This document shows positions 48,012 to 57,828 of a stretch of 64,000 bases of DNA, one piece after another. Made by a program: the position numbers and the translations under genes. Within the stretch, counting starts at the first letter, position 1. Every line of letters starts with the position of its first letter. The notes under the pieces are model-generated. The model did no database searches. It had not been told where the DNA came from and saw nothing but the letters and a program-made list of their open reading frames with translations. Source of the stretch: Ignavibacteriota bacterium (GTDB lineage: Bacteria > Bacteroidota > Ignavibacteria > UBA10030 > BY39); NCBI GenBank assembly GCA_003327435.1, contig QOQV01000002.1, positions 1-64,000 of the forward strand. The letters are read 5' to 3'.

Positions 48012-49273
48012 TGAAAGTTCTTTGGTTTATAAACGTACCAACAAATGAAGCAGCTGAATACTTAGGCTACCAGGGCTTAAATATAGGTGGCTGGTTTGAA
48101 GCTCTAAAAGAAGAATTAAGAAAAATAAATGATATTTCGTTAGCCATTGCTTTTAGTAACTACGATTCAAGAGAAGAAAGTTTTGTTATAAATAACATTA
48201 AGTACTATAAGATACCATATTTGCTACCTACTAAAGGTATTAAATCAATTATAGTCAGGTTAACACATAGGTTAGAACCTTTAGAATGTGTTAATTATTA
48301 CCTGAAAGTAGTTGAAGATTTTAAACCTGATGTAATACAAATATTTGGGACTGAAAGAAATTATGGATTAATAATAAATAAAGTAAATGTTCCATGTATT
48401 ATTCATATTCAAGGTGTATTAAATGAAATTATAAAAAAATATTTTTCTGGTATTAGTAAGTTAGATATTATATTTAAGGGAGACTTTCGTAGATTATTAT
48501 ATGGAAATTCTGTATTGCATTATTACTATTATTTAAAAAAACAGTCTAAAAGAGAACTAGAAATATTTAAAACTTGTAAATATTTTATAGGGCGTACAAA
48601 TTGGGATGAAAATATAGTAAAGCAATTATCTCCTAACTCTCTGTACTACCATTGTGACGAAATAATGCGTGAAGAGTTTTATACTGTGTCATGGAAAGCA
48701 AATAAAAATAATTTTAAAAGGATATTTTCAACTTTTGGTGCTCAAAATTATAAAGGACTTGAAATTTTATCTCAAGTATCTTTGATTTTAAATAAAATAA
48801 AGAAAATAAATGTTACTTTTAGAATTGGTGGTTTATCTGAAAGGGATGAGGTATTCAAAATTGTTGTAAATAAATATGGAAAAGAAGTAAAAAATTATAT
48901 AAAACCGTTAGGTAGATTAAAACCAAACGAAATAATTTCAGAAATGTTGAAATCTGATTTATTTTTACACGCATCACATATTGATAATAGTCCTAATAGT
49001 GTTTGTGAAGCAATGTTAATTGGAGTTCCGGTTGTTAGTACTGATGTGGGCGGGATATCAAGCCTTATTGAAAATAATGTGGATGGATTATTAGTCCCGA
49101 TTGGTAATATTGAAATGTTAACTGAATCAATACTAAAAATATTGAATAACAAAGAATTAGCTATTAAGTTATCAAATAATGCGAAAAACCGTGCTCGTGC
49201 ACGACACGACAAAAGCAGTATAGTAAAAAATTTAATTTCAATATATAGAAAGCTATTGGATCAAAACAAATAA
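48011..49273 (+). CDS. Glycosyltransferase family 4 enzyme
   Basis: A 420-residue GT-B enzyme. The N-domain opens MKVLWFINVPTNEAAEYLG, and the GT4 C-domain has ESMCEAM-like NSPNSVCEAMLIGVPVVSTD followed by VGGISSLIENNVDGLLV, the E-x7-E nucleotide-sugar site. It should add one sugar to the lipid-linked repeat unit in the cytoplasm. It is in line between the flippase and the polymerase gene and shares a base with the flippase stop. Confidence 0.9.
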   Translation: MKVLWFINVPTNEAAEYLGYQGLNIGGWFEALKEELRKINDISLAIAFSNYDSREESFVINNIKYYKIPYLLPTKGIKSIIVRLTHRLEPLECVNYYLKVVEDFKPDVIQIFGTERNYGLIINKVNVPCIIHIQGVLNEIIKKYFSGISKLDIIFKGDFRRLLYGNSVLHYYYYLKKQSKRELEIFKTCKYFIGRTNWDENIVKQLSPNSLYYHCDEIMREEFYTVSWKANKNNFKRIFSTFGAQNYKGLEILSQVSLILNKIKKINVTFRIGGLSERDEVFKIVVNKYGKEVKNYIKPLGRLKPNEIISEMLKSDLFLHASHIDNSPNSVCEAMLIGVPVVSTDVGGISSLIENNVDGLLVPIGNIEMLTESILKILNNKELAIKLSNNAKNRARARHDKSSIVKNLISIYRKLLDQNK

Positions 49274-49280
49274 TATTATT

Positions 49281-50471
49281 ATGAAGCATTTTGCAAAAAT
49301 AATATTTCTTTATTTCATATGGTTGCAAGTATTATATATTTATTTCGGATGGGAACTAGATCAATTTAGATTATTTAAATTTACTTTATTTCAGGTAGGT
49401 ATTTTGTTCATCTCATTTTTTGTTGTATATGGTATGTTTAAAAAATATTATAAAAAAGAGGAAAATAAAACCAATAAATTAATTCTAAAAATTATTTTCA
49501 TATATATTTTTTATCAAATATTTGTATTGTTTCCTATCAATTATTTTGACAAGGGAGCTGCCTTAGGAACAATAATTCAAGAAATAATAAAAAGGTTTTC
49601 TTTCTTATTAATACCTTTTATTTATGGGTTTGTACTTTCTTCCTTTGAATCAATTATTATCACAATTCGTTGGATAAATTATACCAGTATTGCTTTATTT
49701 ATAATAGCTATTTATAATTTTACAACTGATAATTATATGCTTACAAGCACAGGGGATCTACGGGTAATTTCAGGTGTTTCTGCAATAATATTTATCTTCA
49801 CCTTCGTTACTAACCTATCAATTTTAGGTGCACAAAAGAATAATATTTTTTATATAATTATTTCATTGTTGGGTTTAGTTTTTGTAAATCATCGGTCGGC
49901 TTATTTAGGTTTAGCATTAATATTATTTATAGCTTTATATATATCAATATTTTACACCTTAAATTTTAGAAAGCTACTATTTTCATCAGTTCTTATTATT
50001 TTACTATTGTTTCCAATATCGAGGATTCCTTACATACAGGAAAACTTTTTTAGTAGAGTAACAGCATCATTCGATGTTGAAGATCCAAATGCACGAGACA
50101 GGATGATGCGTTGGGGTATGTCGTTCGCTTATTTTTTATCAAATCCAATCAATGGTTCTATGTTAGAAAATAAGTATTACGGTGATGATGAAGCTTTGAA
50201 AGAGTTGTATCCTCCACACAATTTTATATTAGAAATTCTTGCTACACAAGGATTAGTTGGATTTATTTTTATTTTATCAATAATTTTCTATATTTATAAA
50301 GTATTTTTTAGGAATAGGAATGATTATATTTCTTTACAGATGTTTTATTTTGTTACATTTTATTTATTCTATGCTTTCTTTAATGTGACATTTTTTAATC
50401 CGTGGAATGTATTTATGCTTATGTTTTGTTCTAGTGTAATATTATATCGTAACAAACTATTAGGATTATAA
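49281..50471 (+). CDS. O-antigen ligase/polymerase-like (Wzy-type) membrane protein
   Basis: A 396-residue protein with about ten to twelve hydrophobic segments. The C-terminal part has the Wzy_C/WaaL signature: HRSAYLGLALILF, then a periplasmic loop ending PPHNFILEILATQGLVGFIF. These proteins link repeat units or ligate polymer on the periplasmic side. In a locus with Wzx and Wzz, polymerisation is more likely than lipid A ligation. Sequence identity of such proteins is low, so this rests on topology and the short motif. Confidence 0.82.
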   Translation: MKHFAKIIFLYFIWLQVLYIYFGWELDQFRLFKFTLFQVGILFISFFVVYGMFKKYYKKEENKTNKLILKIIFIYIFYQIFVLFPINYFDKGAALGTIIQEIIKRFSFLLIPFIYGFVLSSFESIIITIRWINYTSIALFIIAIYNFTTDNYMLTSTGDLRVISGVSAIIFIFTFVTNLSILGAQKNNIFYIIISLLGLVFVNHRSAYLGLALILFIALYISIFYTLNFRKLLFSSVLIILLLFPISRIPYIQENFFSRVTASFDVEDPNARDRMMRWGMSFAYFLSNPINGSMLENKYYGDDEALKELYPPHNFILEILATQGLVGFIFILSIIFYIYKVFFRNRNDYISLQMFYFVTFYLFYAFFNVTFFNPWNVFMLMFCSSVILYRNKLLGL

Positions 50472-50488
50472 ATAATAATGGATTTTAT

Positions 50489-51415
50489 ATGAAAAATATT
50501 TTAGTAACAGGTGGGCGCGGTTTCATAGGTACAAATTTGGTAAACGAACTCAGAAGCCGTGGACATAATGTATTTACATGCGATATTCTTCAAGGTGAAG
50601 ACCCACAACATTTTAAGGCAGATTGTAGTGAATATCAACAGATGGATGTTTTATTTAGTAAGCAAAAATTTGATTTTGTGTATCATTTAGCTGCTGAGTA
50701 TGGAAGATGGAACGGTGAGGATCATTATCAAAATTTATGGCGAACAAATGTTATAGGTACAAAAAACATACTTCGACTACAGGAAAAGCATAGATTTAAA
50801 ATGATATTTTTCAGTAGTGCCGAAGTGTACGGTGATTATGATGGCTTAATGACAGAAGATATTATGGAAAAAATACCTATTAAACAAATGAATGATTATG
50901 CAATTAGTAAATGGGCTGGTGAATTACAATGTTTAAATAGTGCTGCTATGTTTGGAAACGAAATAGTTCGTGTACGACCGGTTGGATGCTATGGACCTCA
51001 TGAGTATTATAGCCCATACCGTGGTGTAATTCCAATATTTACATATCATTGTTTAATGAATAAACCATTCAAAGTATATACAGGACATAAAAGAATTTTT
51101 GATTATGTCGAAGACACCTGCAGAACTTTTGCAAATATAATTGATAATTTTATACCGGGTGAGGTTTACAATATAGGAAGCAATGAAGATTGGGTAACTG
51201 ATATTGTGGATTTAGCAAAAATTATTATTGAACTAACTGGTGCAGATCCGAAGCTTGCCACCTATCTTGGTGAAGAAGGGTTTACAACAAGAGTAAAGAT
51301 TGTCGACTTCTCTAAATCAAGGAGAGATTTAAAGCATGAAGCTAAAATTGATTTAAGAGAAGGGCTTAGAAGATACATCAATTGGATGAAAAAAGTTTAT
51401 AATATTAATAAGTAA
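50489..51415 (+). CDS. NAD-dependent sugar-nucleotide epimerase/dehydratase (extended SDR)
   Basis: A 308-residue extended short-chain dehydrogenase. NAD(P)-binding TGGRGFIGTNLVNELRSRG at the N-terminus, active-site FFSSAEVYGDYDG and DYAISKWAGE (Tyr-x3-Lys), and RRIFDY-like KRIFDYVEDTCRTF near the substrate site. It acts on a nucleotide-bound sugar; epimerisation or dehydration cannot be told apart here. It is followed after 17 bases by another epimerase, so the two may act in sequence. Confidence 0.88.
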   Translation: MKNILVTGGRGFIGTNLVNELRSRGHNVFTCDILQGEDPQHFKADCSEYQQMDVLFSKQKFDFVYHLAAEYGRWNGEDHYQNLWRTNVIGTKNILRLQEKHRFKMIFFSSAEVYGDYDGLMTEDIMEKIPIKQMNDYAISKWAGELQCLNSAAMFGNEIVRVRPVGCYGPHEYYSPYRGVIPIFTYHCLMNKPFKVYTGHKRIFDYVEDTCRTFANIIDNFIPGEVYNIGSNEDWVTDIVDLAKIIIELTGADPKLATYLGEEGFTTRVKIVDFSKSRRDLKHEAKIDLREGLRRYINWMKKVYNINK

Positions 51416-51431
51416 AAAAGAAAATAAAATT

Positions 51432-52457
51432 ATGGAAGACTATAAAAAGTTTTATGAAAACAAAATTGTTTTGATAACTGGTGGAGCTGGTGCAATTGGT
51501 TCTAATTTAACGGCATCCATTGCAAAATTAGGTGCAAAATTAGTAATTGTTCTAGATAACTTGACAGCTGGCTATGAATGGAATATTCCCCGGCTGAATA
51601 ATATAATGTTTGTAAAGGGTGATATAAGAAATGATGTAGATTTGAAAAGGGTATTTTTTGAGAAACCAGACCTTGTGTTTCATTTAGCTGCCTTCTTTGC
51701 TAACCAAAATTCGGTAGATTTTCCAGAGAAAGATTTAGAAACAAATGGAATGGGTACACTAAAAATTTTTGAATATGCAGTATTAAATAAAACAGAGCGT
51801 GTAATATATGCATCTTCTGGATGTTCTATTTACGGTTCACAAGCACCATTACCGTTAAAAGAAGAATTTATGTCGATGCATCTAACAACACCTTATCAAA
51901 TTACAAAAATGCTTGGTGAATTGTATTCAAATTTTTTCTACCATCATTATGGATTGAGAGTTGTTAAGACAAGATTTTTTAATTCATATGGGCCTGGTGA
52001 AGTCCCAGGACAATATAGAAATGTAATACCAAATTTCATATACTGGGCACTAAATGGATTGCCACTTCCAATTACAGGAAATCCGGAAGCAACAAGGGAT
52101 TTCACCTATGTTGGTGATATAGTGGATGGCCTTTTACGCGCTGGATATTATGATAATGCAATTGGCCAAGAAATGAATTTGGCTTCAGGAAGAGAAATAA
52201 AAATAGGTTATTTAGCTGAACTTGTTAATAATTTAACAGGAAATAAAGCAGGGATTAAATTAGTCGGTAAACGAATATGGGATACAAAAAATAGATTATT
52301 GGCAAGTATTGATAAGGCACGAGATTTAATTGGTTATAAACCAGTAATGGATTTTGAAGAAGGTTTAAAAATTACAATAGATTGGTTTAGATCAAATTGG
52401 GATAATATTGAAAAAAGTGCATCTTTCCCACCTGGTGTGTCATCAGCTGTGAGATAG
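51432..52457 (+). CDS. NAD-dependent sugar-nucleotide epimerase/dehydratase (extended SDR)
   Basis: A 341-residue extended SDR with TGGAGAIGSNLTASIAKLG, the catalytic region SSGCSIYGSQAPLPLKEE, and PYQITKMLGE (Tyr-x3-Lys). RDFTYVGDIVDGLLRAG near the C-terminus is the usual nucleotide-sugar binding strand. Most like UDP-glucose 4-epimerase or dTDP-glucose 4,6-dehydratase relatives. Function in the polysaccharide pathway is inferred from position; it ends just before the next glycosyltransferase. Confidence 0.88.
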   Translation: MEDYKKFYENKIVLITGGAGAIGSNLTASIAKLGAKLVIVLDNLTAGYEWNIPRLNNIMFVKGDIRNDVDLKRVFFEKPDLVFHLAAFFANQNSVDFPEKDLETNGMGTLKIFEYAVLNKTERVIYASSGCSIYGSQAPLPLKEEFMSMHLTTPYQITKMLGELYSNFFYHHYGLRVVKTRFFNSYGPGEVPGQYRNVIPNFIYWALNGLPLPITGNPEATRDFTYVGDIVDGLLRAGYYDNAIGQEMNLASGREIKIGYLAELVNNLTGNKAGIKLVGKRIWDTKNRLLASIDKARDLIGYKPVMDFEEGLKITIDWFRSNWDNIEKSASFPPGVSSAVR

Positions 52458-52461
52458 ATTG

Positions 52462-53679
52462 ATGAAAAATGTTGTTTTTATTACACGTGAGAAGATTATT
52501 AAGGGATCTGGTGCTCCATCTTCAAGAAATTTTTTGTTGGCAAAAATGTTTTCTGAAGAAGGTATTTTTGTACATTTATTTTCATTTGATATGCGTTGTA
52601 AATTAAAAGAGAAGACAACAAATGAAGACATTTATATCAGTATATATGGTGTGGAGCCAAAAAATGAACGTTTATTGATAAGGCGAATTGCACGAAAATT
52701 TTTTATGTTGTTACCAACTTTACTGTTTTTATTCCGTGTGGTAAATATAGTTAAAGTTTTAAAAGGAAAAACAGTCATTTATCAGGATTGGACTACTACA
52801 AAATCGATGGATTTAGGTGTATTGCTTATTTTTCGATTTATATATGGTTATAAGGTTTATACCGATCCAAATGAAGTCTTCGCATATTTAGTAGAATATC
52901 AATATGAAAATAGTTGCTTTTTTTTAAGATATTTTAATATGCTAAAGCAATTTTTGGGTGATTTACTATTACGTTACTATACTGGTTTAATTATTATATC
53001 ATCGCAGTTAGAAGCGAAGTATTCAAAAATTAATAAAAACTATTTAAGAATTCCTATAATCTCAAAATTATATAGTAGAAATAACAAAGAATTGTTATCT
53101 TATGAAAAATATGAAGTATTTAAAATAGGATATTTTGGAACACTTCAAATATATAAAGAAGGATTGGATTTACTCCTGAGTGCGCTCGAAGCACTTAAGA
53201 AAAAAGGGTATAAACTTGAGATTCATTTTTATGGGAAAATTAATAAGTACGAAACAAAAGAAATATATGCTATGATAGATCGTTCGAACGGTAGTGCTAT
53301 TTATCATGGACTATTATCAAATGAGGAAGTACTTAAAATTATGGGAAAATATCATCTTTTAATTTCTACAAGAAGATTGAATAAACAAACTCAATATGGA
53401 TTCTCAACAAAGCTTGCAGAATATATGGCTACAGGGGTACCATTTCTTGTAACAAATATTGGTGATAATTCAAAATATATAAAAGATGGTATTAATGGTT
53501 ATATTATTGAGCCTGATTCACTACAACAGCTTATAGACAAACTGGAACACATCATTATAAATTATAATAAAGAATCTATTATTATATCAAAAAACTCTAT
53601 TGAAACAGCAAATAAGTATTTTAATTATCAGAATTATAAAAATAGAATAATCGAGTTTTTTTTTAGTGATAAAACATAA
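52462..53679 (+). CDS. Glycosyltransferase family 4-type enzyme
   Basis: A 405-residue GT-B glycosyltransferase. Start ATG 52462 (an in-frame TTG three bases earlier is not preferred). The N-domain opens MKNVVFITREKIIKGSGAPS, and the C-domain has GYFGTLQIYKEGLDLLLSAL, then KLAEYMATGVPFLVTNIGDN, the donor-binding region of GT4. It should transfer a sugar in repeat-unit assembly. Sits four bases after the second epimerase gene. Confidence 0.85.
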   Translation: MKNVVFITREKIIKGSGAPSSRNFLLAKMFSEEGIFVHLFSFDMRCKLKEKTTNEDIYISIYGVEPKNERLLIRRIARKFFMLLPTLLFLFRVVNIVKVLKGKTVIYQDWTTTKSMDLGVLLIFRFIYGYKVYTDPNEVFAYLVEYQYENSCFFLRYFNMLKQFLGDLLLRYYTGLIIISSQLEAKYSKINKNYLRIPIISKLYSRNNKELLSYEKYEVFKIGYFGTLQIYKEGLDLLLSALEALKKKGYKLEIHFYGKINKYETKEIYAMIDRSNGSAIYHGLLSNEEVLKIMGKYHLLISTRRLNKQTQYGFSTKLAEYMATGVPFLVTNIGDNSKYIKDGINGYIIEPDSLQQLIDKLEHIIINYNKESIIISKNSIETANKYFNYQNYKNRIIEFFFSDKT

Positions 53680-53685
53680 AATATT

Positions 53686-54651
53686 ATGAATATAGTACCA
53701 ATTTGTTTTTTCTTCGACCATAAAATTGTTATACCGGCAGGTGTATCAATATCTACTCTTTTAGAATCTGCTAAACCCGACACATTTTATGAGATATATA
53801 TTTTTCATCCAGGGGATCTTGTCGGTCACTATGCAGAAACAATTACCAAATTGAAAGCAAAATACAATAATTGCAATTTTACTTTCTTAGATATGCATGA
53901 CAAATTTAACAATGCACACGTTTTACGTGGAATACCAAACGTTACATATTATCGCCTATTAGTTCCCGAAGTTCTACCACAATATGATAAAATTATAGTT
54001 TCTGATGTGGATATCATCTTCAATGTAGATCTGGCTGATTTGTATAATGAAATTGAATTTGACGGTTGTTATTTAGCCGCTGTGAAAAATGCTATTGTAA
54101 AAAATAGTTATGTAAAATCGATTGGTTGTGATCCTTTATTGTATGTTAATTGTGGTTTTTTTATATATAATTCTTTGCAAATAAGAAAAGATGAAATATA
54201 TAAAAAATTTTATGAATTAGTCGGTAAAAAATATTTTTACTTGGATCAAGATATTATTAATATAATTTGTAAAAATAAAATAAAGTATATTCATCCAAAA
54301 TATAATTTGTCTCAATCTTTCTATCAAAAGTATTATCAAGATATTGATTGGTTAAAAAAACTTTATTCTGATATTGAAATCCAAGAAGCATTCAATGCTC
54401 TTTTTTCATATGATGAGGGGATAATTCATTATAATGGTATTAATCCATGGGAAAATATTTGCTGGAGGCACGATTTATGGTGGGAAAAATATAGATATTC
54501 AATGTATTTTGATGATAAATATTATTATCGTTATTATATGATGCTTCAAAACCCAAATATAAATTATATGTTCAAGAAGCTTATTAAGATCTCGTTAAAG
54601 AAATATATTGGAAATATAAAGAAAAAAATTTTTGATTGGAGGCAAGAATGA
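53686..54651 (+). CDS. Glycosyltransferase family 8 enzyme
   Basis: A 321-residue GT-A enzyme. The metal-binding DxD is Asp107-Val-Asp109 in IIVSDVDIIFNVDLADLY, and LDQDIINI follows as in GT8 lipopolysaccharide galactosyl/glucosyltransferases. The C-terminal HYNG motif is present as IIHYNGINPWE. It uses a UDP-sugar. It is coupled to the next gene by a four-base overlap (ATGA). Confidence 0.88.
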   Translation: MNIVPICFFFDHKIVIPAGVSISTLLESAKPDTFYEIYIFHPGDLVGHYAETITKLKAKYNNCNFTFLDMHDKFNNAHVLRGIPNVTYYRLLVPEVLPQYDKIIVSDVDIIFNVDLADLYNEIEFDGCYLAAVKNAIVKNSYVKSIGCDPLLYVNCGFFIYNSLQIRKDEIYKKFYELVGKKYFYLDQDIINIICKNKIKYIHPKYNLSQSFYQKYYQDIDWLKKLYSDIEIQEAFNALFSYDEGIIHYNGINPWENICWRHDLWWEKYRYSMYFDDKYYYRYYMMLQNPNINYMFKKLIKISLKKYIGNIKKKIFDWRQE

Positions 54652-55598
54652 ATATTTTGATTACAGGTGGAGCTGGATTTATTGGTTCTTCGTTGACTGA
54701 TAAACTCCTAAAACAAAAAAATTATATTGTCTGTATAGACAATTTAGATGATTTCTATAGTCCAGAAATAAAATTAAAAAATATTAATTCATTTTTGAAT
54801 GACAGGAATTATGTGTTTATTCAAGGAGATATTCGAGAAGAAAATATTTTAAATAATATTTTTAAAAACTATTCAATCGATGTTGTTATACATTTAGCGG
54901 CTAAGGCAGGTGTTCTACCATCTTTAAAAACACCACAAATATATTATGATGTAAATGTTTTAGGTACATTGAAGTTATTAGAAGCAATGAAATTGTTTAA
55001 TGTAAAAAAGCTAATTTTTGCATCATCGTCATCAGTATACGGAAATAGCAAAAAAATTCCTTTTAGCGAGGAAGATAATGTAGATTTTCCTATATCCCCT
55101 TATGGTGCATCAAAAAAAGCGTGCGAATCACTATGTTATACATATCATTATCTATATAACTTCGATATTTTCTGTTTGAGATATTTTTCTGTTTATGGTC
55201 CTAAACAGAGACCTGAGATGGTAATATCTAAATTTGCAAGAAGTATAATTTTAAATGTTCCAATTCCAGTTTATGGTAATGGAAATTCAAGAAGAGATTA
55301 TACTTACATTGATGATATTGTAGAGGGTACTATATCCGCAATTAAATATTTAAAGGGTTTTGAGATCATCAACTTGGGAGAATCAAAAAATTATGATCTA
55401 AATACTGTAATTGAACTTCTAGAAAAGTACATAGATAAGAAAGCAATAATTAATTATCTACCAGAACAACCAGGTGATATTAAAACGACTTTTGCTGATA
55501 TAAGTAAAGCTCGAAAGTTGATTAATTATAATCCATCAACTGATCTTGAAACTGGAATAAAAAAATTTGTAGAGTGGTTAATAAATAATTCAATATGA
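54648..55598 (+). CDS. UDP-sugar 4-epimerase-like enzyme (extended SDR)
   Basis: A 316-residue extended SDR. Start ATG 54648 follows a GGAGG ribosome-binding site by six bases and overlaps the GT8 stop. N-terminal LITGGAGFIGSSLTDKLLKQ binds NAD. The active site region reads SSSSVYGNSKKIPFSEED, then SPYGASKKACESLC. The segment SVYGPKQRPEMVISKFARSI is of the type found in UDP-glucuronate/UDP-glucose 4-epimerases. The exact sugar is undetermined. It is translationally coupled to the next glycosyltransferase. Confidence 0.9.
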   Translation: MNILITGGAGFIGSSLTDKLLKQKNYIVCIDNLDDFYSPEIKLKNINSFLNDRNYVFIQGDIREENILNNIFKNYSIDVVIHLAAKAGVLPSLKTPQIYYDVNVLGTLKLLEAMKLFNVKKLIFASSSSVYGNSKKIPFSEEDNVDFPISPYGASKKACESLCYTYHYLYNFDIFCLRYFSVYGPKQRPEMVISKFARSIILNVPIPVYGNGNSRRDYTYIDDIVEGTISAIKYLKGFEIINLGESKNYDLNTVIELLEKYIDKKAIINYLPEQPGDIKTTFADISKARKLINYNPSTDLETGIKKFVEWLINNSI

Positions 55599-56860
55599 GA
55601 ATATTAATTATAAATTACAGGTATTTTGTATCCGGGGGACCTGAAAGGTATTTGTTTAATTTAAAATCTTTACTTGAATCTAAAGGTCATGTTGTTATTC
55701 CATTTTCTATTAATTATTCGAAAAATGTTCCTTCCGAATATAGTAAATATTTTGTTACACCGCTTTCTGGTTTTGATGAAATCTATTTTAAAGATCAGAA
55801 ATTAACATTAAAATCTATATACAAAACTCTGGAAAGATCATTTTATTCTTATGAGGTTTTTAATAAAATGAGTCTATTAATTAATGAACAAAAACCCGAT
55901 TTTGCCATTGTTTTACATTATTTAAAAAAATTATCACCATCGGTATTATCGGCTTTACATAAATCTAAAATACCTTTCGTTGTAAGATTGTCGGATTTTT
56001 TAATGATTTGTCCCAATGCGCATCTTTTTAGAGATAATCAAATTTGTGAATTGTGCATAAAAGGAAGTTTAATCAATAGTGTAAAATATTCTTGTGTACA
56101 AAATTCCAAAGCAGCAACTATAGTTCATTATTTTGCAACTAAATATCACAATTTTAAAAAGTATTTCAATTTAATAAAATATTTTATAGTTCCAAGTAAA
56201 TTTACAATGGAGAAAATGATCGAAGCTGGTTATGAACAAAATAGGTTTATTCATATTCCAACATTTGTATATTTAAATTCAACTCCAGGAGAAAAAGAAA
56301 ATATAATTTCTTATGTAGGCAGAATAGGCTACATCAAGGGCGTTCATATTTTAATAAAAGCTTTGAGTTTAATAAGTGATCGTTTGAAAGATTTTAGAAT
56401 AATCATTATGGGAAATGGTAATAAAGATTATATGCAAACGTTGATTGAGATGAAGGAAAACTATAATCTAACAAATTTAGAATTTACAGGACATTTAGCA
56501 AAGGATGAAATACTTGGCATTTTAAAAAAATCATTATTTTCTGTTTCTCCTCAATTATGGTACGAAAACATTCCCAATTCAGTATTGGAAAGCTTTTCTG
56601 TTGGAACAACCGTTATAGGGTCTGAATTGGGATCCTTAAAAGAATTAATAAATGATGGGAAAACCGGTATCTTTTTTAAAAGCGGTGATTTCAAGGATTT
56701 ATCAAATAAAATGTTGTACTTAATTAATAATAAAGATATCGCTATAAAATTGGGGTATAATGCATATAATTATGTAGGAGAATTTCATAATCCTGAAGTA
56801 CATTATAATAAATTAATGGAAGTTTACTATAGACTGGTTAATACGAATAAATCAATTTAA
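55595..56860 (+). CDS. Glycosyltransferase family 4 enzyme
   Basis: A 421-residue GT-B enzyme. The N-domain begins MRILIINYRYFVSGGPERYL with the acceptor-side glycine loop (SGGPERYLFNL). The donor domain has ISYVGRIGYIKGVHILIKAL, then ENIPNSVLESFSVGTTVIGS. A small four-cysteine segment (CPNAHLFRDNQICELCIKG) lies near residues 143-161, as in some GT4 relatives. It starts within the stop codon of the epimerase gene (ATGA). An about 170-base gap follows before the toxin-antitoxin pair. Confidence 0.88.
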   Translation: MRILIINYRYFVSGGPERYLFNLKSLLESKGHVVIPFSINYSKNVPSEYSKYFVTPLSGFDEIYFKDQKLTLKSIYKTLERSFYSYEVFNKMSLLINEQKPDFAIVLHYLKKLSPSVLSALHKSKIPFVVRLSDFLMICPNAHLFRDNQICELCIKGSLINSVKYSCVQNSKAATIVHYFATKYHNFKKYFNLIKYFIVPSKFTMEKMIEAGYEQNRFIHIPTFVYLNSTPGEKENIISYVGRIGYIKGVHILIKALSLISDRLKDFRIIIMGNGNKDYMQTLIEMKENYNLTNLEFTGHLAKDEILGILKKSLFSVSPQLWYENIPNSVLESFSVGTTVIGSELGSLKELINDGKTGIFFKSGDFKDLSNKMLYLINNKDIAIKLGYNAYNYVGEFHNPEVHYNKLMEVYYRLVNTNKSI

Positions 56861-57029
56861 TTTAACTTAAATTGGGCGACAAAAAATGAAGAGGTTTGGT
56901 GTTAAATTATTTACTAAACTGACACATATTTAACCCAAAAAATAAATAAAATTTTTTGCAAGCATTCATCCTCTCACAAAATCATTTGTTAAAATATTAT
57001 ATTTTCTTTATCTTATTGCCATAATATTT

Positions 57030-57422
57030 ATGGTCAGCGAAAGAAAAATAAAACAACTTATTGAGTTAGCATCTCAGGATGATGATGTTGTATCTGTTCT
57101 TTTGTTCGGTAGTACTGCAAGAAATGAACAAAGTGTTAATTCAGATGTTGATGTTTGCGTTGTCCTTAAAATGGGTAATTATACAAAATTATTCCTGTCA
57201 GAGAAAAAACTCAAGTATTTGTCTTTATCTGGGAATATAGATGTTCAAATTTATCAGCAACTGCCTATTTATATACGCCAGCGAATACTGAAGGAGGGTA
57301 AAATATTATTTTGTAAAAACGAAGATGAACTGTACGAAATTGCATTCGATACAATTCAAAAGTATGAGGATTTTAAGCATATTTACGATTACTATCTCAA
57401 TGAGATAAAAAATGATAGATAA
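57030..57422 (+). CDS. mntA: MNT-domain nucleotidyltransferase, MntA-type antitoxin
   Basis: A 130-residue minimal nucleotidyltransferase with the GS-x10-DxD motif complete: Gly27-Ser28 and Asp39-Val-Asp41 in LLFGSTARNEQSVNSDVDVC. In type VII toxin-antitoxin systems, MntA blocks its HepT partner by transferring AMP to a tyrosine. The next gene is HepT-like and overlaps by 11 bases, which supports the pair. A -7-like TATATTTT at 56998-57005 suggests an own promoter. It sits inside the polysaccharide locus. Confidence 0.85.
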   Translation: MVSERKIKQLIELASQDDDVVSVLLFGSTARNEQSVNSDVDVCVVLKMGNYTKLFLSEKKLKYLSLSGNIDVQIYQQLPIYIRQRILKEGKILFCKNEDELYEIAFDTIQKYEDFKHIYDYYLNEIKNDR

Positions 57423-57825
57423 GCAGAGAATTTTAGCTAAAATAGATGAACTCGATAAGTATTTATATGAAATACAGTCCATCGCACCAAAGGATTTTGA
57501 AGATTTTAAAAGGATAGAAATCAAAAGAAGTAGTGAAAGATTACTACAATTAAGTATTGAATGTATTATAGATATTTGTAAAATAATTGTATCTAATTTA
57601 AAATTGGGTTTACCTTCGGAGGAAAATGACCTTTTCGATAAAATGGAAAGGGAAAAAATAATCACAGAAGAAATGGCTTTGATATTGAAAGAGATGAAAG
57701 GTTTCAGGAATATTTTAGTACATGAATATACCGAAGTGGACGACGAAATAGTTTATTCTGTTATTAAAAATCGTTTAGATGATTTTAAAAAATTCAAGAA
57801 ACAAATAATTGATTGGATGGGTTGA
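57412..57825 (+). CDS. hepT: HEPN-domain (DUF86) HepT-type toxin
   Basis: A 137-residue all-helical HEPN protein. The putative ribonuclease motif R-x4-H-x-Y is intact: Arg99, His104 and Tyr106 in RNILVHEY. HepT toxins are RNases whose motif tyrosine is AMPylated by MntA. The 11-base overlap with mntA means both are made together. With the full motif, the toxin should be active if not modified. It ends three bases before the radical SAM gene. Confidence 0.85.
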   Translation: MIDKQRILAKIDELDKYLYEIQSIAPKDFEDFKRIEIKRSSERLLQLSIECIIDICKIIVSNLKLGLPSEENDLFDKMEREKIITEEMALILKEMKGFRNILVHEYTEVDDEIVYSVIKNRLDDFKKFKKQIIDWMG

Positions 57826-57828
57826 TAA

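Noticed and set aside
56861-57029. Short frame MKRFGVKLFTKLTHI at about 56886
   Set aside because: Fifteen codons only and no ribosome-binding site; may be another remnant but cannot be supported. The gap otherwise shows only a -7-like element at 56998.
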